Shown here one piece after another: positions 38,901 through 53,900 of a stretch of 64,000 bases of DNA. The notes under the pieces are model-generated. The model was not told the origin of the DNA, did no database searches, and worked only from the letters and a program-made list of their open reading frames with translations. Position numbers and translations under genes: made by a program. Origin of the DNA: Globodera rostochiensis (Eukaryota; Nematoda; Chromadorea; Rhabditida; Heteroderidae); contig JAEVLN010000022.1 in assembly GCA_018350325.1 (NCBI GenBank), positions 389,105-453,104 on the forward strand, read 5' to 3'. How positions within the stretch are numbered: the first letter of the stretch is position 1; each line of letters opens with the position of its first letter.

Positions 38901-41900
38901 TAAACTCCGAGTGGTTCCACGACACGGCAGTGCCCGGCTGCACAAACTCCAACTCTTGCTGCAATTGGCGCCACTCATTTTCGGTGGCCTGCCGGAACTC
39001 GTCGCGCGTCTTCTCGTTCCAAATCAGGTCAGCACGCGCGTGGTTTTGGCCAAATTGGTAGCTAAAACATTTGCTATTTAAGTGTAAACAGTGCCTTCCG
39101 ACCAGCCCCAACAATACCAACCGACCAAAACAACTTCCAATTGGCGCTCGCCTTCACCAGTCGCCGCCGTTTGCGTAGCACAACCGGCCTCTGCTGGATC
39201 TTTTGCTGTTGATGCTCCTCCCGAATCCGACTGCTCTGCAGGAAGTTCAGTTTCTGCTCCAAATTCCAATGTTGGAGCAGCGTGTCCAGGCGAGCCTCCA
39301 GCGTCACTTGGATATTTCTGGAAGCATTTTATAGGGAAATTTTTGTTTTTCTTTCCCAAGTCAAAAGTCGGACGACCTCAACTGGTCCTGAATCTGTGCA
39401 AACGGACGTTCCCTTTCCGAGCTGTCGGCCATCTCCAAATTGTTTCGGATGCTCAACAAATCGCGTTCATTGGCCACTGCTGAGGCGGGCACCGTCTCTT
39501 TGGAGTCCAAAAAATCGAGAAGACCTCGAGGCTAAAAAAATAATAATAATAATTTCGGGGGGTTCTTTCTTTTTGGACAAAACCAAGCATCTTTGCAGCA
39601 AATCTTTGGCTGCCTGATTCTCCGCTATCCAAAGTGCCACCAAATAGCCGCTGAGCTGTTTGTTGGCCAGAACGCGGAGGTCCTTGCCGGTGGAGAGAAG
39701 CGCCAACTCCAAATGTTTGAGAAAGGCGCCTTCGGTGAGGGCGAGCAGTTGCATTTGCCGACTAACCTTTAAGTAATAATTTTGAAACATTTAGAATTAT
39801 AAAATCTTCAGTATTCTATTCTTAAAGTAATTAATTTATATTCAATGCTCCAATTAGCCATATTCTTTTTTTTTGTCCATTTGGCCTACGTCTCTGTCGG
39901 ATTCCTCAATGATCGCCCGCATGACCATGCCTGCCCCCTTCACAATGGTCATCGATGGGTGTTGGAAGAGTTTGTAAAAGGTCCGCCCCCGCTGCGCGAC
40001 CATCGTCAAAATCGCGTCGAAAGTATCACCCGGGGTGGTCTCACTGTACGGAGCGCACACAGTGAACGTGAGAAAGTCCAGCATCGAAGCGATGACGAGT
40101 GCACCTTCAAGAAACAAAATTTGTTTTTTAATAAAAAAAATTAAATTTAGGGAAAATGATTTTTTTGAGTAAATATTCGCTAAATTAAGCAAAAACCTGT
40201 GCCGTTGGCCACATGTTCTACCACAAGTTGGAGGAGGTGCTCAACAAAGGCACGACTGGAGAGCAGTGACTGCTTGTTCAACTGTTCGATGCGCAAGTCG
40301 TAGTTGGCATGCATAGGCTGCAACAGCGCACACAACAGCTCAACTGTGGCGTGGTCAATAGCCTCGCATCGACGTTTCAGTACGGATACGACCAGTGAGC
40401 CGAGTTTCTCGCGAATACTAACAAAAACAAAATTTTCAAAAAAATAACAAATTCAAGGTGTTGAATTAGAAATATTTTCCCGTCAGTTCATGTGCTATAT
40501 AACGAGCCTTTCGTAACCCCAACGACCTCGCAATAGTTTTTCACAAAAAAATTTACCCGTCAACCGTTGTGAATGCCTGAAAGCCCGTTTTAGAAGAAAA
40601 CAGTCGATGAAGACAGGCCATTTGGGCTTCAATGCGAGTCAGTGGTTCCAAAGGGTCGACGACCTTTTAGTGTTTATTAAAATTGAGTGACTGCAAGTTT
40701 CTCTAAAGCTTACCGGAGCGTGCACATTGTTGACCACTCGCTGTGTCTGCACGTCCTGCTGCTGTTGACCAATTTGTTCGGATAGGACCGCGTCCAAACA
40801 GGCCACGATGGTCTTCGCTTTGTTGTCCGTGAAAAATCCCTAAAAACTTCCCAATAAAAAATTGCGAATTTTTTTCTCCAATTATCCAATCAACCAGCCT
40901 CTGATGGGGTCGAATGGGACAGACCGTTGTACGGAATGTTGGCGTTGAACCGACGGACCATATCAATGCGTTTGAGGCCCGCTAAGAAAAACGAATTATA
41001 TTTTCGCAACATTCTTTCGCAATATGTCCACACCCGGCACATTGACCATGTGTTTGAGCAAAAGTGTCTCCGAATCCTCGTCCAAAGTATGGCCAAACAA
41101 AATCAAACGCATCTCACGGAAATGTCTTCGACTTGAAATGACATGGACTTGGTAATTGCCCGAGCCGCGCGCACCGTCCACGAGGGCGGCCAGCAGAGAG
41201 TCGCTGCATATAAATGGAATTATTTGCGTATTTTAATTTATAAGATTATGAAATTTTGTTGATAAAAGCACAATTTGTACAGAGAAAACAAAAAAAAAAG
41301 TGTCAAAAACATGAAAGCCCAATCGACCGACCGTTCATTGGAAGTGAAAGTCCGTTCATCGTCACTTTCGTAAATAATAATGAATTTTTGTGGGTCAGCG
41401 AGATCGCGAACAAGACACACAATCTGGAAGAAAAGCATTAAAAACAAATTGATATAAAGGACCGATATTTAATTCTTAAATTATCCGTGCGCAAAAATTT
41501 GATTCCTTTTTGAAGGAGAAAAAAGAACTAAAAATCTGTCAAAACTGCCATTTTTTAACAAATTAAAAAATGACTTATTTGGGAAAGGAAAAACGTTTTT
41601 GCTTTTTCGGATTTTGTGTACGTAAATGGGCAGAGAGTCATTTCTCTGATGATTTAAAAACAAATTTTTTTATGAAATATTTTCTCTCAGTTTTTTAAGT
41701 TACCGTTCTAAGCGGTCGCGCACAAACGACGCCGTAGCTGAGCGGGTCCCTCTCGACAACGCACGACTCGCTGAGGCACAGCAACCGCCGCGTGGGGACG
41801 CCCTGTTGGGACTCTGCCGCGGCACCCGCACATTTTGCGGTAAATTTTTGCACATTAAATTCCGCATAAGAGGCAATCTGCTCGTCCTTGCTGAGAGATT

Positions 41901-44900
41901 GTGCCAATTTTAAACAAGATTCCCAAAACTTTATGGGCAAAATAAACCTGCAAAGGCCCAGTCGGGTCAGCATAAAATCGTCCAAACTGAGCGAGTCTCT
42001 GGCCAGTTGGAGGTCAACCGCTACAAATTCCATCGCAATTTCGCGCATTTCTCGCAGCAGAGAGTCCATCTGGTCGCAGAAGAATTGGTGCTGGACAAGA
42101 ACAAACATTAAAATTACTTCATATACACAAATATATCCTCGAATTTTTGTTATTGAAAAACTTACTCTCCGCCTTTGATCTCCTATTTCAAGCACAAATC
42201 CGTTTTGGCGATCTGAAGAAAAAAGATTATAATGTTTTTTTAAACTTAATCAAATTTTTGTCGGTTTATATAATTCCAATAAGCAAAGTCGCGCGCGCGC
42301 GTGCGCACCTTTTGTAGGAATTATTAGCCGAATGTCTTTGTAGCAGTAACTCTTCCACAAAACGCTCGTTCGGGGGCAAAGTTGGTTGACCGAACCGGAA
42401 GCAAGCTCCAACGTCACAGGCGTATCTTTGCCTGCCCACCCACGCTTGGAGCAGGAAAATTTCTAAAAATTAATGAAAGATTACACAACATATTAAATAA
42501 TAAATTTGTCTAAAATGTCTCCCCAAAAATCTCAGCCAAACTGAATGTTATATTTTACAGGTTCGCCAATGTCCCCACTCACCGGTCTCCGAACGTTCTG
42601 GTCGCTGGCAAAGCGTGTCTGATAGCGCAGCGCCTCTGTGACAACTTCGCGCGCGTATTCCGACGCAAAACGCATCGTCTCAATTTTTCCACCCCTTTTG
42701 CGGACTTGAATTGCGAATTGTTGCTGCTGTGATTGCTGCTGATGGTCGTCCGACCTGGCGGTGGCGTGGGCGGGAGAATAATTTGTGTCGCAGTTGGAGT
42801 GCTTTGGACGGTCGGCAACGCATCGGATGGAGAAAAAGTCTTCGTAAAGCCACTGAATTACCGGGACATTTTGCTTCAACCTTGACAAAATCGCCGAACC
42901 TAACCTGATTTGTGATCTCCAAAGTCTGTGGGTTATACGTTGTCACTGCCAAATTGCCAATTGAAAATATTCGCTTATACCTAAATAATTATTTGAAAGG
43001 GAAACCGAATGATAACGACTCAGAAAAAGCACTCACTTCCCCTTCCAAGCGGAAAGTTTGGTGACAAGAAAGCAGCACAAATCGTGGTTATTTGGCGTAA
43101 ACGAGACGGGCTTCATATCGACTGAAAATTCTTGAAAATTTGTTATAGAAGAACAAAGACAATGCGCGACAGAATTGGGCTGTTGGCAGTTATTTCGAAA
43201 AAACGAACCCTTAAAATTCAAAAATTTTTTCAAACTAAAAATGCACCTCTAAAAATGACTTTTTCTGAGGATCAAAAATGCACCCCTTTGACAATTTCGC
43301 CCATGCAAAAAATCAGGAAAATCTGCGCGTTTAAAAAAATTTCACTGTTCGAAGTGCGATCAACTCGATTTCCGCTTATTCTCTCTTTTTTTTTTTTTTT
43401 ACATAACGCCAACGCTCAATGCCATATTTAATTGCTATTTCCTTCGTTAAGTTACATAAAGTGATTGAAGATTTCACAGCCTCAATACGTTTGTGCCTTT
43501 TACTTTATGTTGCCCCTACCGAAATTGCATGAAACATGTCTGAGGGCAATTTGCCACTTTTTGCTTTTTTTCTCAACTATTTAGTTGAATTTCGAAAATT
43601 TTCTTAACTAAAAATCATCACCCTAGTTGTAACTGTTGATCGCCGTCGGTCTCTAATTTACAACAAAACTATTTTTGAGAAACGTCACCGGCACCAACAC
43701 AAAAGTCGCGTTTGCTGTCAGTGTACGTCCAGCACATCAGGGACGGACAGATTATTGTTTGTATTTGGTTGGTTGGCATTGCGGGGGAATTTCTGATCCG
43801 TTTTTTGCCTGAGGGGATTTGGGGGGGATGGGAATGGAAAAATGATAACAAAATTTGGATGACAGGCAGGCGCTTGTGTGCCGCCATCACAGCCCCGCCG
43901 GAGAAGAGAACGTTCGTCCATTCCATTCATCAAGCCCTTACCATACACATCAACTCTCTCTAACTCTCTCCGATCTCATCAATTTGATCTCCACCCAAAT
44001 CATTCCATCCCAATTTTGTAGAAATTTGCATTGGCACTTATTCGGTACTTAATCGAGTAGTACCGATCATTTTTGCGTCCGATTTCCTTACACCTAAACT
44101 TTATTCATCTTTTGAAAATATAAATAATTCCAAACATTTACCTATTTGGACATTTTCTCGTTTTCCCCTCCTCCTCCTCCACTCATTCCGTATCATTTCG
44201 CGCTTCTCCACTCTTTTCACATATTTTGCTGCGGGCGGAATGAAAGTTCTACCCCCAATTTTCTCTTTCCACCTTCAACTGGTGGCTGTTTCGGGGGAAA
44301 TGTCGCCCGAGGCGAAATTCGATTCGAGCAAAATTGAGCTTGAGTGGAATCAGCAACCAACCCCCCCCCCCCCCTCCTTCTCCCCACAAAGAATGGATCC
44401 TTCCCAATGCACGCATAAATCTCACCCCGAATCATCCCCGCAGGCAATGTTTTGTTAAATGATCGCCAATGATCAGAGAAATTTGATAGTCATAAATCAA
44501 CGATTATTGTTAATTTAAACTAAACAAAATCCGTTTGTTTATTACAAATCAAATGATGAATGGGTTTGGATTCAATCGTTCAGTTGCATAAAAAACTTCC
44601 CACAGTTCGTCAAAGCCCGAGGGCACCAATTGTTTCTCTCTCGAAGGAATTTTTTAACCACCACAACCGTTTCCTCCCCCAACAGCACAATACCTACAAC
44701 ACCATGTAGGCTGGTGAGTTGGGACCTTCGCCGGCCGTTGTGATGCGATGTGCGCCATATTCTTCCCCAATTTGCCCTGAGGCGCTTTGCCCTCAGGACC
44801 TGTCCTTCCCTCCCCACCCCCCCTCCCCCTCCCCCACCCCCCAGCTCGCCCGTCCGTCCTCCTCCGCCCGTCGGGCGTTACACCCCAACTCCCTCCCCCC

Positions 44901-47900
44901 CCCCCCACAGCCTTCTGGACTGACTCCCCCCGACCCACACAATTCGCCCCCGACCAGCATTGCCCCGGGCGGTTTGTCCCCTCCGCCGGTCTTCTCCAGA
45001 GGCTGCTTCTCCTTCTCCTCCATTCCCACCATCGCCCCGAGCAAAAAGCCCCTGAGGCGCTTTTCCTCCTCTCCCCACCGTCACCCGCCAATTACTTTAT
45101 TCTTTCTTTTTCATTTACTGCAGGGGTTTCTGAAGCTGGGAATGAGGAGGGAATGAAGAAGTGCCCACCCCTCCCCATATTTCGAATATAATGTCCAAAA
45201 AGAATGGAACACACTGCTCCAGGGCATATCCATGTCCAAAGTCTCTTTGAACTTTCACTCCCTTCGATTTCCTCAAAAAAATGGAAACGTAAAATTCAGT
45301 GAATTTAGGAAATTTTACGTCTGCCCCAATGAAGCTGGACAAGTTACTGGAACAAATGATGGTAATGCAGCAGCAGCACCAGCAGAGTGTCCATCAACAG
45401 CAGCAACAAATGGACAATGACGGCGCGGAATTCCAACAAAATGCGCAGCAGACGGAACACGACGAAGGACGGCAATTCCACCAACAATGCGCCGACAGTG
45501 CGCAAAATAGTTCCGGCACAACAAATGGGACGAATGCGGTGAGAGAAATGGGAAAAGAATTTTGAAAAAAAAGTTTTATTTTTAGTTTAAATATAAATTT
45601 ACGGAATCACGGATATGTGTTAATTATTGATTCAACATTCTTGGTTTTCGGGTCAGCACTGAAAATTCCCCTGGCAAACGCAAAAACGCCAAAAATAATA
45701 TTAAACAATTTTCAAACATTAAAATCCGTTTTGCCACTGATTTTTTTTGATATGCTTTACATTAAATTGCTTTTAGTGCTTTCAATCGTCAAACAACGGA
45801 CAAAGCTTTGGTGAAATGCTGGCGTCGACGAACAGCGCAAAATACAAAAAGTCGGACGAATTTTTACACCCTCTCCACGGCGCCGCCATAGGGCAAACTT
45901 CGCCTCAATCTCAACACTCTCCCCAACAACAGTCATTGGCACCCGCGGTCGGAATGACCGAAACACAACATTTGGCATTTCTTTCCGCCTTTTTGAGGGG
46001 TACGAGTTTTGGCAAAAATAAATAAACAAAAGGACAATGACGAGACGAATTCGGATTTTGTAGGGTTGTCCTTCTCTTTTTTCCACGCGAGTTAAGATAC
46101 ATACTACAAATTACCTTTTCTTTTTTTTTGAAGTCTCTGAACTCTAACGAAAGAACTAAAAAATTTTATATTGGACAACCCTAATTTTGTTTCAAAAAAA
46201 TGGTCAGAGATAAAACAAAAAATTTTCAGCAAATTTGCCAATGTCTCCTTTGTCGGCCTTTTCAACGTCGTCGCTTCAACCGCAGCAAATTTTGGCCGTT
46301 CCGAACATTCCCTCCCCCGCGCCCCAACAAATCGTTCCGTTGAGCAAAGAAGTCGCCTCTCAGGGCCTTTTCGCTGTCGGCGGCTGTCGTCCGGTCAGTT
46401 TTTTAATTTCCATTTTTGTTGGTTTTCGTGTCGTAATAAATTTGAGTTGCACGGGACCGGGACCGATCGGGAAACAAAAAAATAAATACAAAAAAAGGTA
46501 CAAACCAAAAAAAAATGTTATTTATTTTTATGAATATTTTTATTTTTTTTTTAAAAATGTATAGTTTGAATTACTCCATTTATTTTCTTTTAAAAAAACT
46601 CCAAAAAAAAAATCTTTAAATTTACAGTGCCAAAAAACGTTCACCACCCGTCTCGAGCTCATCCACCACTGTGTCGACCATTTTCCCGCCACTTTTTACT
46701 CTTTTGAAGAGCGATCGGCTTCAAACGGCGAACATTCGCCACCGCAAACGATAAAAAATGGAAACAAAAATTCGGCACCAAATGGCAGCGGTTTGCACCA
46801 ATTGGACGACACTTTTGTCGAGGCATCGCAAAAAATGGACATTTTGGGTCAGCTGGCCGGACTTTTGGGTCAGAGTTTAGAAAAATTATATAGGACTTCG
46901 GGGAGAGACTAAATGAGTATGACAAATAGAAAGGGTCAATTGACATTGTATTCAAAAAAATTCAATTTATATAAAAATGATGAAAAGTTTAAAAAATGTT
47001 GGGGTCAGCGGGGAATTGAACCCCGGACCTCTCGCACCCAAAGCGAGAATCATACCACTAGACCACTGACCCAGCAAGAGGGATGTGTTTATATTTATAT
47101 AGGAACATCTATTTTTTTGAGCTATTCATAGCCATCTTAACCTATTAATTAATTTATTGTATTTAATTAATTACATCGTACCGGAATCACTCACTTTTTC
47201 ACTTCAGCTCTGAATGAGAATGGCTCTCCCTCTCCCGGCAGCAGTGCTGCCGACCTTCCCATTCACGGCATCCCAAATTCGCTGTTCACAAATTTCTTCA
47301 AATCTTTCGTTCCAATGCCATTGCAACAATTAACAACAGCCGAAAATGCCAACAATTTGGACACGAATGGGCCGGCAGAAGACGTTCGGGAACAACAGCG
47401 GGGGAAAAGTGCTTCTTTAGGTCGAAAATTTGTCAAATTTTTAAACTAATTTTGTATTTCTAATTTTCAGCTCCGAATTCCAACCATCCGTCGTCCCGCC
47501 CATCGTCCTCTTCCAACTCATCGAAGGCGAACAGTGCAGGTACAATTCGAAATAGAAAATATAAAAAAGAAAAGTCATCGATTTCTGGAAGTTTTTGGAA
47601 GTGGAAATGTCAATATCCCTTACTCTCTTTTTTAGTAGGAATGTTTCTTCCGTTTCACCTAACTAAATGAGAGACTTTTTAGTTCGAAAGCGCCAAATTC
47701 ATCAAGAAAAAGCCGCTAACAGCAGCAGTAGGGAATCGACCGGTAAAGGCCGGACGGGCGACGGACCGTCGACTTCGTCTGTTGGGAGTAACAAAAACCA
47801 GCGGAAAAACAACGGCGGGGAGCGTTCGCGGAATGGTGGCTCCGGGAGGACGGCACCGACGAAGACGGCATCTTCGACGGCATCGTCACTGCCAGGTCTC

Positions 47901-50900
47901 TCCGAACTGCCCTATCACATGTGCCCACATTGTTGCCTGACATTTGCTGAGACGAGCGCATTCCGGGCCCATTTGAGTGTTCACGAGGTGAATTTTATGG
48001 CTTTTCTAAATTAAAAATTCTGCTTTCACGTTCATTCAAAGACGGCGATTTAAAATTATAAAACAACTCTAAAAAGAGGAACTTCAGAGTGAGGTCACCG
48101 CCCACGCAATTCCCACAACAATCGCTCCGTTTATGGCCCCACCGGCGCTGACATCGGTGGCTAACCTTGTTGTCACAACAAGCGGTGGTGGTGCGGAAAC
48201 AGTCGCAGAGTCACAGCAACAGCAAACGACGCTAAAGTGTTTGCTGTGCGAAATGAAGTTCGTCAACGCGTTCAGATTGAGCGAACACATGCGACTGCAC
48301 AGCGCACACATGTGCAGCCAATGCCAGAAGGTGAGAGGGTTGGATGGGTGATCACTGATCAGAGGTTGATTGAAATTGCATATATTGGTCTGAAGTTAGG
48401 TTCAATGTCTCCCTATTTTGCAGACTTTCATGACCGCGTTTGACCTAAACCTGCACATGGGCACCCACACCGGGTTCACCTACGACTGCAAAGACTGTGG
48501 CAAGTGCTTTCCATGCAGAAAGACTTTGGCGGAGCACAATCGGTCGCACAGAATGATTCTTAGCGGCGGCGGTGGGAGTGCCAGCCCCGAGCCGCCCAAG
48601 AAGGCAAATGTTTGGTTTTAATGGAAATTTTGGAAGTATAGTCTGTGTTTTTATTTCTCAATTAGCCATCCTAAATTTTCCTTTTTCTAGGCCAAAACGA
48701 ACGGGGGCATGCTCACAATCAGCCAGGACAGAGAGAACTCGCCGGATTTTGGAGGTCCCAACGGCGACAGTGGCAATGAGAAGAGACGGCTACGAGTGGC
48801 CAAAAGAGGTGGGGGACGGAAACCAGCCAAGAAAATAACTCATTTTCATCATAATTTAGGCGAGAAATCTCGCAGAAACGCCACGCTAGTTGCGGTGGAA
48901 AGCACTGCTGCGAGTCCGCCAATTGCACTGCCGCCCGTCTCTTCCGCTTCGTCTAGTTGGCCTTCATCTCCAACGAACGCGCTGCTGCTGTCTAGCCTCA
49001 CCGCTGCGATGTGTGGCGGCGATGGTTGGACTCCTGGCATTACCAACGCCGCCCAAGAATATCCCAATGCGTCAGCATCGACCGACAAACCCGGGGGGGA
49101 TGACGATGTGCCGGAGGGAGAGGAGGAAAAGAATGGGACGGGGAGCGAGACAAATGAGATAAACAGGGAGAGACGGGATTAAGAAGCTTGAGCCTTTACA
49201 GTTTTATCACGTATTTAAAAACATCTTGACTTAATAATTTTGCGGATCTTTCCATTGAAATTCGAAATGAAAGATGATATTCGAGTTTAATATTATATTG
49301 GCACAATCAGAATGGACGATAACTTGCTCGATGCTTAACCAGAAGAGCGTTCTGAAAATGTGCCGAAATGTGTGACCAGCGGAGTTCGTCGGTCAACTGA
49401 AATAACCATAATAAGAGATCGGACATCGCTCGCTGTTTCCCAGCTCGTTTTTCTGTTGGAATGTCCCAGGAACCATGTAGTGTTGTCAAAAATACCTCCG
49501 CAATGGCTGTGTGCATTGAGATCGACGACAGCGTCCCGTTGTTGGATTTATCGTCTGTCAATTTCTTCAAAGCCTTCAACGCGATTCCGTAACGGCCATG
49601 CGCAACTGAATGCTTCGCTGTGATGAGAAGAGCCTGAAAATTGTTCCGTATGTTTTAACAAAATTTAACACCATTTGATTAAAAGTAATTAATTATGGTA
49701 AATACCTTCGGATCGTTTTCGGTCGACCATTTGAGAAACCGAGTGCAAGCCTTGTCCAGCTCTTCCAAAGTTATAGTTTCCGCGAATGTCTGCGATGTTC
49801 AGTGATTATAATTCAAATATAATATTGTAAAATACTAATTTGGCCATTTTTCCAAAGAGCCCTTTTGTTCAAGATTGGCGTTCGAAAGTATTCCAACTTA
49901 TGCTGAAACTGCTCTTGAGGCAGCCCGGTTTGGAAAATTAAAAAATGATTCGAGTTTTTCAACAAAAAACGGTTGACAAAACAGAACAACAGACCCTCGC
50001 CCCCCCCTCCCCCGTAGATATTCACCATACCTCGTCATTTGTTGGTGACGGTGTTTTTCTTCTGTCCGGTATCACAACATTTCCTTCGTTTCTTAGCTCG
50101 CCTTCTTCCTTCACAATAATTTGCTCCCCTTCTCCCACCTTCAACTTCTTTTTCACTTCTTGCCCCTTTTTATTGTCTTGTGTTGCTTCTTCCTCCTCCT
50201 CCACTTTTGGCTGATCCATTGCGCATTGAAGCCCCCGTCGGAAAATGTCGGGCACATTCTGATGGTGAACATAAGTTATAAAAAGTTTTATATAGAAGAC
50301 AGAAAAAACCTACTGCTAAATTTCAAAATGCCTCTAGTTAGACCCAGGGCCGTAGCCAGAAAAAAATCATAGATGGCCAAGGGGGGGGGGGGGTCGGCTC
50401 GAGCGCTGCGAAGTTGACATTAGAGCGCCGGCGCTCAAATGACAGGCCAGCTGAGCGCCACCGTGTTTTTTTCGCCCGATTTTTCCCAACTACTTTTCAG
50501 GCGAGGGGCGGGTGGGTCGGCGGTGCCGATAGGCGCCGCCGAGAAAATTTTGGAATTTTTTATTCAATTTTTTACAGATTTGAGACCAAAGTATTAAAAA
50601 TTCGCTTTTTTGTTTGATGCTTTTTAAGAAGGGAGCTGTCCCGGGAAATTTTTTTGGGATTTTTGACTCAATTTATTAAGAAAAATTGGTCCAAAAATTA
50701 CATTTGCGACGTTTTTTCTCTCTATTTTTCCTACGCTGAGAAAAAAATTTTTTTTTCAAAATTTTGGAATTTGGTGCGAAGTTGTTACAGCGGGGAGTGT
50801 CCAAATGCGGCGATGGGGGGGGGAGGGGTCTGACCCCCCCCCCCCCCTCCCCCCTTGGCCATCTATACAAAAAATTTTCGGGGGGGGGGGGCTAAGTAAA

Positions 50901-53900
50901 AAAAAGGAGAACTGGGAGGTCCGGCGATGCCGACAGGCGCCGCCGGAAATTTTTTAGAAATTTTATGCTAAGAAAATTTGCCTAAAAAAATAATTTTGTA
51001 AAACAAGGGGGTCCCCCCCCCCCCCCCTATAGTGGAGGGGTTCTGGCGCGCCCTTCTGGCTACGGGCCTGGTTAGAGACCAACCCTCAACTTGAACAACA
51101 AAAATGCCAAACAAATGATGACCCACCTGAGTGCTTATCAGCAAATGCGCGTCACAGACGCAATTTGCTCGTAAATACAAAGCTTCAATTATCACTTCTT
51201 TGCGCTTGACCATCTCACTAAATTTGCATTCACATTTAAGGCTTTGTTTTTATTAATTTGAGGTTTTCGCTCTTTTCGTCTTAATCCGATTTGAAATTCT
51301 AAATTTAGGATTCCCAGAACCAAATATTCTAAAGTTCGAGCCTAAACTTAATATAATACAATAAAAACACCAATCAATCAATACCTTTTTATTAGCAAAT
51401 CCAATTCAGCGATGTCTGTTCTGGTACCAAAAAATTGCTGAACTTCTTCCACCTTTGCCACATTGAGAATTTTGTCAGAAAGCTCCAAGATTCGGGAGAC
51501 GTTTGTGCGTGTTGCGTTCTTAATGGTGAACAGTTTTTTGCCAAATAATATCAATTGCAACACCACCTTATTGTTAGTGCCAGCCAATCTCTTCAAGTGC
51601 GCTGTCATCAACGGCAGATTGTCCGGGTGTTCGACGGTAAGTGTCCGAAACAACGAATCCGCCAAACTTTCATCCACAATTTTGGGCAGCAGTTGGATCT
51701 GCTTTTCCAGCAGCATTTCTAACAATAAGAATGAATAATAATCATTAAATATATTTAATTTATACCAATCAAAATATTTTACAACATAAATATTACCCCG
51801 ATATTCCACCTCTCCGAATTGTTTTTCGTTCTTTTCTTTCGTAACGTTTACGGAGGTGCAAAGAACGGCCGACGCTTCTTTTCCGCCGTTCTGCTGCTTT
51901 TCAAGCTCCGCAATAAAATAGCGTACCGGAAACTGCACACTCCGCAGCAAATTCTCATTGTTTGACTTTCCTGTGATGCATTTTTAGAAAAATTTCACTA
52001 AAAAAAATTCCAGACTTACCAAGACAAATGACTCCAGACAAATAGTCGCCACTCTTGATCAGACCTTTTGGAAACCTGAAATACCGATTTAAAAAATGTT
52101 GTTAACAGCGGCGGGCGACCTTATTATTGATCAAAGTCCCAAAAACCAAATTACTTCTTACTTGTTTTCCGGAATTTGAGGGAAATAGACGGCACACGAT
52201 TGCCCAGGGCGCATTCCAATTCCATTCGTTTTTGGCCCTTCGCCCGTCGTTGCGCCAAAAATTGAAAAATAGGCTGAGTCCATTGAAATTGGCGAGGACA
52301 ACTTCTTAAAGAGTCAAAACATGAATGAACATAAGTTCAAAAGATCGCTTTTCCCAAACAAATGAAGGCCGGGACTCACCTGTTTAGCGATGACGTGAAT
52401 GTTTTTGAAGCGTTCCATACCGGCAAAAGAATAGACGAGGCTCAGAACAAGCATTTGTTGGTCATCGATCCATCTGTCACGCTGACCGGGCAATGCTCGA
52501 ATGGTTGCATCAATTGGTCGCATGGCACGACAAATGTGACGAAATGTAAGCGTCGGACTCAACACGTCGTACCGCAAGCGATTAATGAGCATTACACGGT
52601 GCGCTTGTTCTGCCGAAAACTAAAAATGCCAAAAACAATTCCTTTCAACCAAAAGAAAATGCATTAGACAACAACGCTTTACAATTTCTCAAATATTCAA
52701 TTGAAGAAAGAAAAATGTACAAGAGTCAGAAGCGAAGTTTGAGGTCGTGAGCCGTGGAAAGCGAAACTGAAGTCAAGCGAGGCCTGTTTTCTGAATGAAT
52801 TTACCAAAAAATTAGAAAGTTTGGCAGAAAAAGTAATTCACTTGCGTGGTAAAAACTCACTTGCACAATGTAATCCGCCTAGTGATTGTGGGTTTCTCTT
52901 TGAGCAACCAAAAAACCTTGCTCCGTTCGATCAAGGCGTCTATAAAAATCAATTTTTTTTTTTCTCAAAACAAACACTTACACAGTGAATTGGCACTGCT
53001 GCTCTTGATGACGGAGCCGGCAATAGCTATACTGGTAATGATAATCTCGGTTCTCGTATAATTTGGTTGAAACAGTGTCAAGGGCCGTTGCAAAATTGAC
53101 TGCGGTATTAAAAGGCACGGGGCCTGACACGAAATTCCAATCAAAATAGCGTGGTATTTTGTTTATCTGCAAAATTACGTGGGGCGCGTAAACGTTATTT
53201 GGGACCGTAAAAATCTTTTGGGATGGGAAGCGTAAAGCCAAATAGAACCACATTTATTGGTTCATACATAGGGTTGTCGGTTCCTGGGAATTCTTCGGTC
53301 CGACCGAACCGAACCGAACCGAAATTTTCGGTTTTGTGAGCAATTTTTTTTGCCAATTATTGTAAAAATTAGGGTTGGACAAAACCGGATAATCTGGAAC
53401 CGGTATGGGACAATTTTGGATAAAAATTATCCGGTATTGAACGATGAAATCTAAATTATGCTGGATCCGGAACCGGTATCCGGGTGTTTTTGAGCTATCC
53501 GGTATCCGGGGGGCCCGGATAATATCCGGTTTTGTCCAACCCTAGTAAAAATCTTCAATTCAATCTTAAATCCAAATCAAGGCCCGCCGAGAACAGGGTG
53601 GCCAGAAACCGAAGAACCGAAAAAATCCCGGTTCGGTCCGGTTCTGTTACGAGCTCGGGACTAAAGTGTCTTTTTGAGTGGGGACTCAGTTGTCTACTGA
53701 TTAAAAAATGGGGAAAAAAATCTCGAAAGCCTCCAAAAAACGACAAAACACCGACTTTTGAGAAAATTCGAATTTTTTTTCAAAAAATAACATTTGTCTC
53801 AAGAATCGCTCAAAAATACAATGAATGGAACTATTATGATACTATATTGAAAAAATCTCAACCCATCTTTTTCTTTCTGAGAAAAAATTGTTCAAAATGG